Source: Bacillus atrophaeus
GTDB taxonomy: Bacteria > Bacillota > Bacilli > Bacillales > Bacillaceae
Assembly (NCBI RefSeq): GCF_001584335.1
Contig: NZ_LSBB01000001.1
Location: forward strand, 930,001-994,000
Length of the DNA: 64,000 nt
Direction of reading: 5' to 3'
Made by a program: the position numbers and the translations under genes. This document shows positions 53,605 through 64,000 of this stretch, piece by piece. The notes beneath the pieces were generated by a model. The model was given only the letters and a program-made list of their open reading frames with translations. It made no database searches and was not told the DNA's origin. Positions within the stretch are counted from its first letter, which is position 1. Every line of letters begins with the position of its first letter.

Positions 53605-53629
53605 TAAAACTTTTTAAAGCAGCCGATAT
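53605..53629 (+). promoter_or_regulatory. Sigma-D promoter of tlpB
   Basis: A perfect GCCGATAT at 53622-53629 is preceded by TAAA at 53605-53608 (13 bp; an adjacent AAAA gives 14). Sigma-D drives motility and chemotaxis genes. Confidence 0.75.
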
Positions 53630-53662
53630 ATAATGTATCTAACCCCGAAGGAGCAACAATAC

Positions 53663-55651
53663 ATGAAGACATTTATTAATTGGCTTAGACGTCCGTCCAT
53701 ATCAAAGAAATTAATTATTTCCTTTTGCATCATCCTAATCATCCCGATTCTCATTTTAGAATGGAGCTCATATCGCACGGCAAGCGGCACGCTCGATCAG
53801 GAAATCATGGGAAACGCAAAAAATAATGTCAACACATTCGATACAACCATTACGAATAATTTAGACGGCAAGGCGAAGGCGGTTTCTTATTTCAGTGAAC
53901 TGCTGAAAGCCAAATCATTTGAAGGGAAAAACCAACAGCAGCTTGAAGAGAAATTCTCGCAATATACCTCCATTAATGAAGATGTCGCCAGAATTTACGG
54001 AGGAGCGGAAGACGGCGCTTATGTACAAGCCCCGACAGAAAAAGTGCCGGACGGCTATGACCCGAGGGAACGCCCCTGGTACAAGGACGCGGTAAAGGCC
54101 GGCGGCACACTTATCGTGACTGACCCTTATGTAGCAGCCAATGACGGAAGCATGGTCATTACGATCGCGCAAGAATTAAAAGACGGTTCAGGCGTTATCG
54201 CTATGGATATTACGATAGACCAGCTTCTTGCACAGATGAAACAAATCAAGATCGGTAAAAAAGGCTATGTCTTCATCGCAACTAAAAATAAAACGTATGT
54301 GGCCCATCGAGACCATAAATCAGGTGAAAAGCTGTCCGGCGATTGGGTAGCCGACATGTATGATAATGACAGCGGGCAAGTACAATACAGCAAGAAAAAT
54401 GAAGATAAAAAAATGGCCTTTACGACAAATAAACTGACAGGCTGGAAAATAGCCGGAACAATGTATAAAAGTGAAATCGAAGAGGCCTCACAGCCGGTGC
54501 TTAATATGGGCATGATCGTACTTGCCGCCTCCATTCTCATTGGCGGAATCCTGATCATTTTCATTGTCGGCTCAATCACAAGACCGTTAAAACGCCTCGT
54601 ACAGTCGTCTCAAAAAATCAGCAGCGGCGATTTGACTGAAACGGTTCAAATCCGATCGAAGGATGAACTAGGCGAGCTCGGCGATAGCTTTAACGAGATG
54701 GGAGAATCTTTACGCTCCTTGATCAGCGCCATTCAAGATTCTGTCGACAATGTCGCGGCTTCATCTGAACAGCTTACAGCGTCCGCTTCGCAAACAAGCA
54801 AGGCGACTGAGCATATTACGATGGCGATTGAACAATTTTCGAACGGCAATGAAGATCAAAGCGAAAAAGTCGAGTCAAGCTCCAAGCAGCTGAGTATGAT
54901 GAATGACGGTCTGCACCATATGACCCAAACCACATCAGCCGTTACAGAAGCTTCTTTGCAGTCCACAGAAATTGCGGGAACCGGAGAACAGCTTGTCCAG
55001 CAAACCGTCGGACAAATGAATTCCATAAATGAGTCAGTGCAGCAGGCTGAATCTGTGGTAAAAGGACTGGAAGGAAAATCAAAGGATATCACAAACATTT
55101 TGAGAGTCATAAACAGCATTGCCGATCAGACGAATCTGCTTGCGTTAAATGCGGCAATTGAAGCTGCAAGAGCCGGAGAGTATGGCCGGGGCTTCTCGGT
55201 TGTGGCGGAGGAAGTGCGCAAGCTTGCTGTCCAGTCAGCCGACTCTTCAAAAGAAATAGAAAAACTGATTCAAGAAATCGTTTCAGAGATTGAAAAATCA
55301 TTGCATATGTTTAAAGCGGTGAATCAAGAAGTCCAATCCGGGCTTAGCATTACAGACGATACAAAAGAAAGCTTCCAAAACATATTCGGCATGACAAATG
55401 AAATAGCCGGCAAGCTGCAAACGATGAATACCACAGCGGAGCAGCTTTCTGACAACTCACAGCACGTCACGTCAGCAGTCAGTGACATCGCGGACGTATC
55501 AAGAGAAAGTTCAGCAAGCATTCAGGACATCGCGGCATCAGCCGAAGAGCAGCTCGCGTCGATGGAAGAGATCAGTTCCTCAGCGAATACGTTAGCGCAG
55601 ATGGCAGAAGAACTGCGCGATTTAACAAAACGATTTAAAATAGAATCATAA
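53663..55651 (+). CDS. tlpB: Methyl-accepting chemotaxis protein TlpB
   Basis: A 662-residue transmembrane chemoreceptor: helix near 18-38, extracellular dCache sensor (about 40-280, with RPWYKDAV and [16 protein letters not shown]), second helix near 283-305, HAMP (about 306-360), and a long cytoplasmic coiled-coil with the CheA/CheW tip [22 protein letters not shown] 53663 follows AAGGAGCAAC; an upstream in-frame ATG would lie at the promoter. Ligand unknown. N-terminal sequence is closest to TlpB. Confidence 0.9.
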   Translation: MKTFINWLRRPSISKKLIISFCIILIIPILILEWSSYRTASGTLDQEIMGNAKNNVNTFDTTITNNLDGKAKAVSYFSELLKAKSFEGKNQQQLEEKFSQYTSINEDVARIYGGAEDGAYVQAPTEKVPDGYDPRERPWYKDAVKAGGTLIVTDPYVAANDGSMVITIAQELKDGSGVIAMDITIDQLLAQMKQIKIGKKGYVFIATKNKTYVAHRDHKSGEKLSGDWVADMYDNDSGQVQYSKKNEDKKMAFTTNKLTGWKIAGTMYKSEIEEASQPVLNMGMIVLAASILIGGILIIFIVGSITRPLKRLVQSSQKISSGDLTETVQIRSKDELGELGDSFNEMGESLRSLISAIQDSVDNVAASSEQLTASASQTSKATEHITMAIEQFSNGNEDQSEKVESSSKQLSMMNDGLHHMTQTTSAVTEASLQSTEIAGTGEQLVQQTVGQMNSINESVQQAESVVKGLEGKSKDITNILRVINSIADQTNLLALNAAIEAARAGEYGRGFSVVAEEVRKLAVQSADSSKEIEKLIQEIVSEIEKSLHMFKAVNQEVQSGLSITDDTKESFQNIFGMTNEIAGKLQTMNTTAEQLSDNSQHVTSAVSDIADVSRESSASIQDIAASAEEQLASMEEISSSANTLAQMAEELRDLTKRFKIES

Positions 55652-55653
55652 GA

Positions 55654-55692
55654 AAAAACAGCACTTTCCCGAGATGGGAGGTGCTGTTTTTT
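55654..55692 (+). terminator. Intrinsic terminator of tlpB
   Basis: AAAAACAGCAC and GTGCTGTTTTT form the stem, with an inner CCC/GGG pairing. Confidence 0.88.
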
Positions 55693-55776
55693 ATATAGTC
55701 AATAAAATTAAGAATAAAGACCCTTTTATTACAGAGTATTTAGAACTAATTTTCATTTTTACCTTCTTTTTCAATG

Positions 55777-55802
55777 TAATTATAAGGAATATCATCCGAT
55801 AT
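55777..55802 (+). promoter_or_regulatory. Candidate sigma-D promoter of the second receptor
   Basis: TCCGATAT at 55795-55802 (one mismatch to GCCGATAT), with TAAT at 55777-55780, 14 bp upstream. Confidence 0.6.
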
Positions 55803-55835
55803 AATATGTAAATTATTGAAAGAGGTATCCAGCTA

Positions 55836-57821
55836 ATGAAAAAAACAATCACCACGGTGCGAAAATCATCTATTGGCAGAAGACTCATTATTTCATTTTT
55901 TTTAATCTTGATTCTTCCAATCGCTGTACTCGCAACAAGTGCTTATAAATCGGCGGTCTCATCACTTGAAAAACAGATGGTGCAAAGCGCGAAGGAAAAT
56001 GTCGCAATATTAGATAAAATAATCAATGAAAAAGTTAACAGCAATAAAAAGTATACGGAATTTTTCAGCAAAGACGTAACCGCCGAGAAATTAAAAGAAA
56101 AGAACCAAAAAAAGCTTTACCAAGAATTTGAACAATTTATTCAGATGAATGACGAGGTTGAAGCTGTATTTTCAAGCAGCAATGACGGAACATTCACTCG
56201 CTATCCGAAAGCAGACATGCCGGATGATTTTAATTCCTTAGAACGAGACTGGTATAAAGAAGCGGTTGCACATAAAGGAGAAGCGATTATCAGTGAGCCA
56301 TATGAATCCATCTCGACGGGAAAAATGGTCGTCACCATCGCCAGGCAGACAAAAGACGGTTCAGGGGTAGTTGCTGTTGATATGAAAATAGACGGTCTGG
56401 TCAAAACAGCAAAAGCAATTAATATCGGAGAGAAAGGATACGCCTTTATTTTAAGTGCAAATAAAAAAGTCATCGCCTATTCCGGTGAAAAAGCAGGAAC
56501 TGAATTAAAAGGGAAGTGGGTTGATAAACTTTTTAATGAGAAAAACGGCGACTTCGAATACAAGCACGATAATAAGGCGAAAAAAATGGCTTTTGAAACG
56601 AGTGATACAACGGGCTGGAAAATCAGCGGAACGATGTATGCGGATGAAATTAAGCAGGCGGCAAGAGATGTCTTAATTAAAGCATGGATCGTACTCGGAA
56701 TCGCAATCATATGCGGAGTGACCGCAATCTACTTTATTATCCGTTCGATCACAAAACCATTAAGGCACCTTGTCGCATCGGCGAAAAAGATCAGCAACGG
56801 CGATTTGACTGAAACAATAGAGGCTAGATCAAAAGACGAACTGGGGGTGTTAAGCCAAAGCTTCAATGACATGCTGCACTCCCTCCGTTCTCTGATTCAC
56901 GGCATTAAGGACTCAGTCGAGAATGTAGCGGCTTCATCAGAAGAGCTGACGGCTTCGGCTGACCAAACAAGCAAAGCGACTGAACATATTACAATGGCAA
57001 TTGAACGATTTTCAAACGGCAGCGATGCGCAAAGTGACAAAATCGAAACGACAACAGAACAGATAAACGAAATGAAAGACGGTCTGAGCGACATGGCGCG
57101 CGTCACAGCAGTAATTACGGAATCTTCCATTCAATCAACTGAAATATCGGGAGCCGGAGAACAGCTTGTCCAAAAAACGACGGGCCAGATGACTGCCATT
57201 GACCAATCTGTAAAAGAAGCTGAGCAGGTAGTGAAGGGCCTGGAGATTAAATCAAAAGATATTACAAATATTTTGCGTGTCATTAATGGAATAGCGGATC
57301 AAACCAATCTGCTTGCCTTAAACGCGGCCATCGAAGCGGCGCGGGCGGGAGAATATGGCCGCGGCTTTTCCGTAGTAGCTGAAGAAGTAAGAAAACTTGC
57401 CGTGCAATCGGCGGATTCAGCCAAGGAAATTGAAACCCTGATTAATGATATTGTCAAAGAAATCAATACATCACTAGGCATGTTCCAATCCGTCAATCAA
57501 GAGGTGGAGGCAGGACTTGTCATAACCAATCAAACCAAGGCAAGCTTTGATGATATATCGGAAAAGACAAACCAAATCGCGGGAGAAATGCAAAATATCA
57601 ACGCCACAGTCGAACAGCTTTCCGCAGGCTCAGAAGAAATATCCGGGGCATCAGAGGAGATTTCAGCCATTTCAAAAGAAAGTGCGGCAAGTATTCAAGA
57701 TATTGCAGCATCGGCGGAGGAACAGCTTGCTTCAATGGAAGAAATCAGCTCATCAGCCAATACATTAGCGGGAATGGCGGAAGAACTTCGCGAGCTGACA
57801 AAGCGTTTTAAAATAGAATAG
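55836..57821 (+). CDS. tlpA: Methyl-accepting chemotaxis protein, TlpA-like
   Basis: A 661-residue receptor with the same layout as its neighbours: helix near 16-38, dCache sensor (about 40-285; [27 protein letters not shown]), second helix near 288-308, HAMP, signalling tip [19 protein letters not shown]. The N-terminus [20 protein letters not shown] and the sensor match TlpA best. AAGAGGTATCC precedes the ATG. TlpA has been tied to pH or amino-acid taxis; the ligand here is unknown. The assignment between TlpA and McpA rests on remembered sequences. Confidence 0.85.
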   Translation: MKKTITTVRKSSIGRRLIISFFLILILPIAVLATSAYKSAVSSLEKQMVQSAKENVAILDKIINEKVNSNKKYTEFFSKDVTAEKLKEKNQKKLYQEFEQFIQMNDEVEAVFSSSNDGTFTRYPKADMPDDFNSLERDWYKEAVAHKGEAIISEPYESISTGKMVVTIARQTKDGSGVVAVDMKIDGLVKTAKAINIGEKGYAFILSANKKVIAYSGEKAGTELKGKWVDKLFNEKNGDFEYKHDNKAKKMAFETSDTTGWKISGTMYADEIKQAARDVLIKAWIVLGIAIICGVTAIYFIIRSITKPLRHLVASAKKISNGDLTETIEARSKDELGVLSQSFNDMLHSLRSLIHGIKDSVENVAASSEELTASADQTSKATEHITMAIERFSNGSDAQSDKIETTTEQINEMKDGLSDMARVTAVITESSIQSTEISGAGEQLVQKTTGQMTAIDQSVKEAEQVVKGLEIKSKDITNILRVINGIADQTNLLALNAAIEAARAGEYGRGFSVVAEEVRKLAVQSADSAKEIETLINDIVKEINTSLGMFQSVNQEVEAGLVITNQTKASFDDISEKTNQIAGEMQNINATVEQLSAGSEEISGASEEISAISKESAASIQDIAASAEEQLASMEEISSSANTLAGMAEELRELTKRFKIE

Positions 57822-57835
57822 AGTCTGAAATGTGA

Positions 57836-57865
57836 AAAAGCACCCCATCACAAGGGTGCTTTTTC
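57836..57865 (+). terminator. Intrinsic terminator of tlpA
   Basis: AAAAAGCACCC and GGGTGCTTTTT form a perfect 11-bp stem with an 8-nt loop. Confidence 0.9.
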
Positions 57866-57940
57866 ATTTTAAATAGGTATATATTACTATCTAACTTTAG
57901 GTATAAAGTTCTTTTTATCTGATTTATCTTTTAACTTTGT

Positions 57941-57967
57941 ATATATTTACCCATATAGAGCCGATAT
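57941..57967 (+). promoter_or_regulatory. Sigma-D promoter of mcpA
   Basis: A perfect GCCGATAT at 57960-57967; the -35 (ATAT, 57941-57944) is poor, so this promoter relies mainly on its -10. Confidence 0.6.
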
Positions 57968-57999
57968 GAAGAATAACCTAGTTAAGGAGAAATGAATAA

Positions 58000-59982
58000 A
58001 TGAAAAAACTAATCAATCTAATCAAACAGCGATCCATTACAAGAAAACTAGTTGTATCTTTCTTGATCATTCTTATTATTCCAATTTCTATATTGGCCTT
58101 TAGCGCCTATCAATCCACAAAGAGCTCGCTTGATAAACAGATGATGGGCAGCGCATTAGAAAATGTTCAGCAGCTGAATGAAATCATTAATGACAATATC
58201 GGCGAAAAAGAAGACAGCACTGCTTACTTTAGCGAATGGCTGAATCAAAAAGTGTACAAAGACAAAAAAGCTTCAATAAAAGACAAATTCGCACAATATA
58301 TCAGTCTCAATAAAGATGTTGAATCTATTTACACAAGTGATCAAAACGGGTCATTTACGCGTTATCCGGACATCCCTATGCCGAGAAATTATAATCCGGT
58401 CGAACGGGACTGGTACAAAAAAGCTGTGGAAAGCAAAGGAAAAGTGGTGATTACAGATCCTTATAAAACAGCTTCCACAGATACAATGGTGGTGACGATC
58501 GCCCAGCAGACAAAAGACGGGTCAGGGGTAGTCGCCATTAATATGACCATCGACCAGCTTTTAGAAACGACGAAAAAAGTGAAAATCGGGAAAGAAGGCT
58601 ACGGATTTATTCTGGGCAAAGACAAAAAAGTGGTCGCCCACCCTGAACAAACACCGGGAACCGAGCAAAAGGGCGATTGGGTGAATCAGCTTTATGATAA
58701 TAAGAAAGGCGATTTTCAATATGCTTATGAAGGCTCAGAGAAAAAAATGGTGTTTGATACCAATACATTAACCGGATGGAAAATCTCAGGAACCATGTAT
58801 CAGGATGAAATTCACGAGGCAGCTGTACCCGTGCTTCATCTCGCGTTAATCGTTCTTACGGCCGCCATTGCTGCGGGGCTTGTCGTAATGACGCTCATCA
58901 TCCGCTCAATTACCGGCCCTCTGAAAAAACTTGTGGTTTCTTCAAAACGAATCAGTGAGGGAGATCTCACTGAAACCATTGACATCCGTTCAAAGGATGA
59001 ATTAGGTGATTTAGGAAACAGCTTTAATCATATGGCAGGCTCACTCCGTTCGCTCATTCATGCCATCCAAGATTCTGTCGACAATGTCGCGTCTTCTTCT
59101 GAGGAGCTGACGGCGTCGGCTGAACAGACAAGCAAAGCAACTGAACATATCACAATGGCGATTGAACAATTTTCAAGCGGAAATGAAAGCCAAAGTGAAA
59201 AAATTGAAGAAGCAGCTGAGCATATCTATCAAATGAATGACGGCCTCTCGGATATGGCAAAAGCCTCCTCCGTCATTACGGAATCATCCATTCAGTCCAC
59301 TGAAGCAGCCAGTAACGGAGGAAAGCTGGTTCACAAAACGGCCGGACAAATGAACATGATTGATCAATCTGTAAAAGAAGCTGAAAACGTCGTAAGAGGA
59401 TTAGAAACAAAATCGAAAGACATTACAAACATTTTACGTGTCATTAACGGAATCGCAGATCAGACCAACCTGCTGGCACTAAACGCTGCCATCGAAGCGG
59501 CACGTGCCGGGGAATACGGACGGGGCTTCTCCGTTGTCGCGGAAGAAGTGAGAAAACTAGCGGTTCAATCGGCTGATTCCGCAAAAGAAATCGAAGGCCT
59601 GATCAAAGAAATCGTCAAGGAAATCAATACATCACTCGGCATGTTCCAATCAGTGAATCACGAAGTGAAGACGGGACTTGAGATTACAAACGAAACGGAA
59701 TCCAGCTTTAAACAAATTTCTGAGATGACAAACCAAATTGCGGGTGAATTGCAAAATATGAACGCTACAGTCGAGCAGCTGTCCGCGGGCTCCCAAGAAA
59801 TATCAGGGGCTTCAGAAGACATTGCGGCCATCGCTAAAGAAAGCTCAGCAGGTATCCAAGATATCGCGGCATCTGCCGAGGAACAGCTGGCCTCAATGGA
59901 AGAAATCAGCTCATCAGCGGAGACACTGTCCCGAATGGCTGAAGAATTAAGAGACATGACGAAGCGATTCACAATTGAATAA
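58000..59982 (+). CDS. mcpA: Methyl-accepting chemotaxis protein McpA
   Basis: A 660-residue receptor. [21 protein letters not shown] and the sensor block [21 protein letters not shown] match B. subtilis McpA, which mediates attraction to glucose and alpha-methylglucoside. Helix near 17-38, dCache about 40-280, helix near 283-305, HAMP, signalling domain with tip [30 protein letters not shown] precedes the ATG. It is monocistronic, between two terminators. Confidence 0.88.
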   Translation: MKKLINLIKQRSITRKLVVSFLIILIIPISILAFSAYQSTKSSLDKQMMGSALENVQQLNEIINDNIGEKEDSTAYFSEWLNQKVYKDKKASIKDKFAQYISLNKDVESIYTSDQNGSFTRYPDIPMPRNYNPVERDWYKKAVESKGKVVITDPYKTASTDTMVVTIAQQTKDGSGVVAINMTIDQLLETTKKVKIGKEGYGFILGKDKKVVAHPEQTPGTEQKGDWVNQLYDNKKGDFQYAYEGSEKKMVFDTNTLTGWKISGTMYQDEIHEAAVPVLHLALIVLTAAIAAGLVVMTLIIRSITGPLKKLVVSSKRISEGDLTETIDIRSKDELGDLGNSFNHMAGSLRSLIHAIQDSVDNVASSSEELTASAEQTSKATEHITMAIEQFSSGNESQSEKIEEAAEHIYQMNDGLSDMAKASSVITESSIQSTEAASNGGKLVHKTAGQMNMIDQSVKEAENVVRGLETKSKDITNILRVINGIADQTNLLALNAAIEAARAGEYGRGFSVVAEEVRKLAVQSADSAKEIEGLIKEIVKEINTSLGMFQSVNHEVKTGLEITNETESSFKQISEMTNQIAGELQNMNATVEQLSAGSQEISGASEDIAAIAKESSAGIQDIAASAEEQLASMEEISSSAETLSRMAEELRDMTKRFTIE

Positions 59983-59998
59983 AGCCTGTTAACGTATA

Positions 59999-60034
59999 AA
60001 AATACCCGGGAGCACATTCTCGGGTATTTTTTTT
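59999..60034 (+). terminator. Intrinsic terminator of mcpA
   Basis: AAATACCCG and CGGGTATTT form the stem, followed by further T's. Confidence 0.88.
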
Positions 60035-60045
60035 AGTTTTTAAAT

Positions 60046-60072
60046 TAAACCTTTTGACCTATCTGACGATAA
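60046..60072 (+). promoter_or_regulatory. Candidate sigma-D promoter of mcpB
   Basis: TAAA at 60046-60049, exactly 15 bp, then GACGATAA at 60065-60072 (two differences from GCCGATAT). It is followed by GAAGGAG before the ATG. Confidence 0.65.
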
Positions 60073-60103
60073 TAGTTTTATCTTAAAGAAGGAGTCACCA
60101 CGA

Positions 60104-62092
60104 ATGAAAAAATTAATGAAATGGATCAAACAACCATCAATCAGCAAACCCCTTATTGCTGCGTTTCTGGCAATATTGATTTTGCCAATTGGGGTATTAG
60201 CATATTTCAGCTATCAATCAGCAGGAAGTTCTTTGGACAAAGAACTGATGCACAGTGCCAAGGGCAACGTCGAGGAGTTGAACAACGTTCTGCAAAATAA
60301 GCTGGACGACAAAACAAAAGCTCTCGATTATTACAGTAAATTGATTAACACAGATTTATTTAATGGAAAGAACAAATCTTTATTAATTGAGAAATTCAAG
60401 CAATATACCATGCTGAATGACGATGTGTCAGCGGTCTATACAGCTTCAAACGACAAAACATTATATAGATATCCTGAAGGCGGCGTACCGAAGGACTTTG
60501 ACCCGACAACACGGGATTGGTTCAAAAACGCCGTTGAGAAAAAAGGGCAAGTGGTTTTCTCTGAACCATACACTGATGCAGCAACAGATAAAACGGTCAT
60601 CACCATTTCACAGCAAACAAAAGACGGATCAGGTATCGTTGCGCTTGATTTAAATCTGGATGAACTGCTTGCCGCCTCAGAAAGAATTCAAATCGGACGC
60701 AAAGGATTCACATTTATTACAACGGGCGATAAAAAATATATTACCCATCCGACGATTGACCCGGGTACAGCAGGTACAGGAGCGTGGACGAACGAAGTAT
60801 ATTCGAAAAATGAAGGCGAATTCCAATATACCTTCGAAGGGCAAGAAAAGAAAATGGCCTTTACGACAAATAAACAGACAGGCTGGAAAATCGCCGGCAC
60901 TTTCTTTGTCAGTGAAATTAAAGATGCGTCAAGCCCGGTATTACACATGGCACTCATTATTTTTTGTGCATCATTGATGATTGGCGGCATTTTAATTTTC
61001 TTCATTATCAGAGCCATATCAAAACCTTTAAGAAAGCTTGTCTCAACATCTGCCAAAATCAGCGGAGGCGATTTAACGGAAGTCATCGAAATTCGATCGA
61101 AAAACGAATTGGGCCAGCTCAGTGAAAGCTTTAACGAAATGTCTGCATCACTGCGCTCTGTGATCGGCGTCATTCAAACATCAGTTGAAAATGTCGCCTC
61201 CTCATCAGAAGAACTGACGGCCAGCGCCGAACAAACAAGCAAGGCGACCGAACATATTACACTGGCTATCGAGCGGTTTTCAAATGGAAACGAAGCGCAA
61301 AGCGAGAAAATGGAAGCAAGCTCAGAACACCTTTCTGAAATGAATGCAGGCATCGCCGAAGTTGCCCGGGCTTCCGCTAAAATTACCGAGACCTCCATTC
61401 AATCCTCTGAAACGGCAGGAAGCGGAGAATCATTAGTGGAGCACACAGTCGGCCAAATGAAAACGATAGATCAATCCGTTCAGAAAGCGGAGGCCGTGGT
61501 AAAAGGGCTGGAGATAAAATCAAAAGACATCACCAGTATTTTAAATGTGATTAACGGTATAGCAGATCAAACAAATCTGCTGGCGCTAAATGCGGCTATC
61601 GAATCGGCCCGTGCCGGAGAATACGGCCGCGGCTTCTCAGTGGTGGCGGAAGAAGTAAGAAAACTGGCTGTCCAATCAGCAGACTCAGCCAAGGAAATCG
61701 AAGCGCTTATCCAAGAGATTGTAAGAGAAATCAGCACATCGCTGTCCATGTTCCAATCAGTCAATCATGAAGTCAAAGAAGGCTTGAACATTACAGATCA
61801 AACAGCATCAAGCTTCAAAAAAATCTTTGATATGACGACACAAATTTCCGGTGAATTGCAAAATATGAATGCAACGGTTGAACAGCTGTCAGCCGGATCA
61901 CAAGAAGTGTCAACAGCTGTAGACGACATCTCAGCGGTTGCAAAAGAAAGCACGGCAAGCATACAAGACATCGCAGCCTCAGCCGAAGAACAGCTTGCCT
62001 CAATGGAAGAGATCAGCTCATCTGCCGAAACTCTCGCCAACATGGCCGAAGAACTGCAAGAGATTACGAAAAAATTTAAAATTGAATCTTAA
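60104..62092 (+). CDS. mcpB: Methyl-accepting chemotaxis protein McpB
   Basis: A 662-residue receptor; B. subtilis McpB is the asparagine receptor. The dCache sensor shows [10 protein letters not shown] and [17 protein letters not shown], in line with an amino-acid ligand. Helix near 18-38, second near 283-305, HAMP, then a signalling domain whose tip reads [11 protein letters not shown], serine replacing the alanine of the three neighbours. GAAGGAGTCAC precedes the ATG. Confidence 0.9.
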   Translation: MKKLMKWIKQPSISKPLIAAFLAILILPIGVLAYFSYQSAGSSLDKELMHSAKGNVEELNNVLQNKLDDKTKALDYYSKLINTDLFNGKNKSLLIEKFKQYTMLNDDVSAVYTASNDKTLYRYPEGGVPKDFDPTTRDWFKNAVEKKGQVVFSEPYTDAATDKTVITISQQTKDGSGIVALDLNLDELLAASERIQIGRKGFTFITTGDKKYITHPTIDPGTAGTGAWTNEVYSKNEGEFQYTFEGQEKKMAFTTNKQTGWKIAGTFFVSEIKDASSPVLHMALIIFCASLMIGGILIFFIIRAISKPLRKLVSTSAKISGGDLTEVIEIRSKNELGQLSESFNEMSASLRSVIGVIQTSVENVASSSEELTASAEQTSKATEHITLAIERFSNGNEAQSEKMEASSEHLSEMNAGIAEVARASAKITETSIQSSETAGSGESLVEHTVGQMKTIDQSVQKAEAVVKGLEIKSKDITSILNVINGIADQTNLLALNAAIESARAGEYGRGFSVVAEEVRKLAVQSADSAKEIEALIQEIVREISTSLSMFQSVNHEVKEGLNITDQTASSFKKIFDMTTQISGELQNMNATVEQLSAGSQEVSTAVDDISAVAKESTASIQDIAASAEEQLASMEEISSSAETLANMAEELQEITKKFKIES

Positions 62093-62098
62093 CCTAAC

Positions 62099-62136
62099 AA
62101 GAGAGCGGCATGGTGACATGCTGCTTTCTTTTTTAT
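62099..62136 (+). terminator. Intrinsic terminator of mcpB
   Basis: GAGAGC-GCATG pairs with CATGC-GCTTTC with one mismatch and is followed by TTTTTT. Confidence 0.82.
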
Positions 62137-62157
62137 AAAAACAAAAAAATAAAAATA

Positions 62158-62186
62158 TTCAAAAATAAACAAAGGTTATATATAAT
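62158..62186 (+). promoter_or_regulatory. Sigma-A promoter of yuxG
   Basis: TTCAAA at 62158-62163, 17 bp, TATAAT at 62181-62186, about 40 nt before the start codon. Confidence 0.55.
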
Positions 62187-62226
62187 AAAATGAGAAACAA
62201 AAACAGAGAAACGGAGGTTAACAAAA

Positions 62227-64000
62227 ATGGTGAAGCATTTATGGGAAGAACAAAAGGCTGACCGATTGCCGCAGGGAGCCGAAGAATTGGTGTACCGTTC
62301 TAATCTGATCGGCTCAGACCGCGCTGTATGCAACTGGGGCGGCGGGAACACGTCTATGAAAACCTATGAGAAGGATTTTAGAGGCCGAGATATTGAAGTC
62401 ATGTGGGTAAAGGGCAGCGGTTCAGACTTGGCAACAATGAAAGCGCATAACTTTACCGGCTTAAAGCTGGAAGACATACGTCCATTAATCGAAAGAGAAG
62501 AAATGACGGATGAGGAAATGGTAGAGTACTTGGCTCATTGTATGATAGACAGCAAACATCCCCGGCCGTCTATTGAAACGCTGCTGCACGCATTCCTGCC
62601 TTATCAACATATTGACCACACACACCCAGACGCCATCATAAGCATTTGCTGCGCAGATAATGGAAAACAAATCGCTGAAGACATATACGGAAACCGTTTT
62701 GTGTGGGTTCCATATGTCCGTCCCGGGTTCACCTTGTCAAAAATGATCGCCGAAGGTGTGGCAAACAACCCGCACGCTGAGCTGGTTTTAATGGAAAAAC
62801 ACGGCCTAGTCACTTGGGGAAATACGTCAGCAGAGAGCTATGAAAAAACCATTTCCATTATTAACGAAGCAGAGAGGTACATCAACGAACGAATTGAAGA
62901 AAAAAACGCTTTTGGAGGCGAAAGATACGAGTCTCTCCAGGCCGAAGAACGCAGACAAATCTTAGCGAAGATCATGCCTGTCATCCGCGGCGCGGTAAGC
63001 AGTGAAAAGAAAATGATACTCTCATACGATGACGCAGACGATGTTCTGCAATTTGTAAACAGTGTAAAAGCACCCGAGCTTTCACAAACCGGCGCAGCCT
63101 GCCCGGACCACCTCGTTCATACAAAGCGCGTTCCATTGTATGTTGACTGGAATCTGCAAGAACAAGACATTGATGCACTATTGAAAAACGTGAAAGCAGG
63201 CATCACACGTTTTAAATCAGAATATAAAGCGTATGTTGAACGCAATAAACAGAAAGGTGACCAGTGCTTTGAATCAGCGCCCAGAGTCATATTAATTCCG
63301 GGCATTGGTATGATAAACACAGGGAAAAGCCTGGAAATGTCCAAAGTAAGCGGCGCATTATACCATCGGGCGATTGCGGTGATGAAAGGTTCTTCCGCTT
63401 TGGGACGTTTTGTTTCTTTAAGTGAAAATGAATCTTACAATATCGAATACTGGCCGCTTGAGCTTTACAAACTCACTCTGGCACCGGCAGAAGCTGAGTT
63501 TTCACGAAAAGTGGCGTTTGTTACGGGAGGTGCAGGCGGAATCGGAAGTGCTGCCTGCCGCCGTTTCGTTTCGGAAGGCGCGCACGTTGTTGTAGCTGAT
63601 CTTAATGTTGAGGGCGCTCAAAGAATTGCCGGGGAAATAAACAAAACATACGGAGAAGGCCGCGCAATGGCCCTGAAGATGGATGTTACAAAGGAAGAAG
63701 AGGTACAGCAGGCTTTCAAACAAACCGCGCTTACATACGGCGGTGTTGATTTTATTGTTAATAATGCAGGTTTGGCCACTTCAAGTCCGCTTGAAGAAAC
63801 CACGTTAAAAGAATGGAATCTCAATATCAATGTATTGGGAACAGGCTATTTCTTAGTGGCCCGTGAAGCGTTCAAACAAATGAAGCAGCAGAATGCCGGC
63901 GGAAATATGGTCTTTGTCGGATCAAAAAATTCTGTTTACGCAGGGAAAAACGCAGCCGCCTACAGCTCGGTTAAAGCGCTCGAAACGCATTTGGCAAGAT
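62227..64000 (+). CDS. yuxG: Bifunctional aldolase/short-chain dehydrogenase YuxG (RhaEW type), 3' end outside window
   Basis: The frame is open from ATG 62227 (after ACGGAGG) to the window edge: 591 codons of an expected 690 or so. The N-terminal half is a class II aldolase (residues about 15-400) with metal histidines in HIDHTHPDA and EKHGLVTWG. The C-terminal half is a short-chain dehydrogenase with TGGAGGIGS (about residue 434), NNAG and the start of the YSSVK catalytic motif. Such fusions cleave L-rhamnulose-1-phosphate and oxidise the lactaldehyde formed. The gene is partial only because the window ends. Confidence 0.9.
   Translation, partial: MVKHLWEEQKADRLPQGAEELVYRSNLIGSDRAVCNWGGGNTSMKTYEKDFRGRDIEVMWVKGSGSDLATMKAHNFTGLKLEDIRPLIEREEMTDEEMVEYLAHCMIDSKHPRPSIETLLHAFLPYQHIDHTHPDAIISICCADNGKQIAEDIYGNRFVWVPYVRPGFTLSKMIAEGVANNPHAELVLMEKHGLVTWGNTSAESYEKTISIINEAERYINERIEEKNAFGGERYESLQAEERRQILAKIMPVIRGAVSSEKKMILSYDDADDVLQFVNSVKAPELSQTGAACPDHLVHTKRVPLYVDWNLQEQDIDALLKNVKAGITRFKSEYKAYVERNKQKGDQCFESAPRVILIPGIGMINTGKSLEMSKVSGALYHRAIAVMKGSSALGRFVSLSENESYNIEYWPLELYKLTLAPAEAEFSRKVAFVTGGAGGIGSAACRRFVSEGAHVVVADLNVEGAQRIAGEINKTYGEGRAMALKMDVTKEEEVQQAFKQTALTYGGVDFIVNNAGLATSSPLEETTLKEWNLNINVLGTGYFLVAREAFKQMKQQNAGGNMVFVGSKNSVYAGKNAAAYSSVKALETHLAR

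Noticed and set aside
53663-62092. Repeats in the chemoreceptor cluster as a mobile element or assembly artefact
   Set aside because: The similar segments are the conserved signalling domains; sensor domains and spacers are distinct, and there is no transposase or terminal repeat.

Overview
The window is chromosomal DNA of a Bacillus of the B. subtilis species complex. Gene order (yueE to pncB, comQXPA, mrp, nup, pbpD, kinB, patB, pgi, mstX-yugO, tgl, mcp cluster), intrinsic terminators, sigma-A/sigma-D promoters and moderate GC all fit. DegQ, ComA, Pgi and many others are close to B. subtilis 168 but not the same, and the short Mistic and the nitronate monooxygenase differ from 168, so I infer the B. 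amyloliquefaciens/velezensis side of the group. I see no rRNA, tRNA, insertion sequence, prophage or CRISPR array.

Layout. 1-7.2 kb (+): yueE, yuzF, yueF, yueG, yueH, yueI, NAD salvage pncA-pncB, and the EAL/HDOD phosphodiesterase yuxH. 7.2-12.8 kb: yuzC (-), then degQ, comQ, comX, comP, comA, yuxO (+). The comQ-comX-comP(5') block is strikingly AT-rich and divergent, as usual for this pherotype locus; comP carries one in-frame stop codon. 12.8-18.6 kb (-): the seven-gene Mrp Na+/H+ antiporter operon. 18.8-28.9 kb: yufS (+), maeN, the guanosine ABC importer nupNOPQ and the malate two-component system malK-malR (all -), then yufK (+). 28.9-32.5 kb (-): yuxK, pbpD, yuxJ. 32.7-36.4 kb: kapD (+), kapB-kinB and patB (-). 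36.4-45.3 kb: yugE (+), yugF (-), alaR-alaT, yugI (+), yuzA (-), the paralogous dehydrogenases yugJ/yugK, pgi, yugM, yugN (+). 45.3-52.7 kb: mstX-yugO K+ channel operon (-), a small membrane protein, yugP, yugS, alpha-glucosidase yugT, yugU, a nitronate monooxygenase and a small unknown (+). 52.7-64 kb: spore transglutaminase tgl (-), four tandem chemoreceptors with their own sigma-D-like promoters (+), and a rhamnose-type aldolase/dehydrogenase fusion running off the right end.

Functional themes are quorum sensing and its output (ComX/ComP/ComA, DegQ), sporulation entry (KinB/KapB/KapD), ion homeostasis (Mrp, YugO), malate sensing and uptake (MalKR/MaeN), nucleoside uptake and chemotaxis. 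The points most worth a second look are the nonsense codon in comP, a nested RNA-like fold between yueH and yueI, a long hairpin abutting the yuzF ribosome binding site, and a terminator-like hairpin that separates the yugS Shine-Dalgarno from its only start codon and would bring them to normal spacing when folded.
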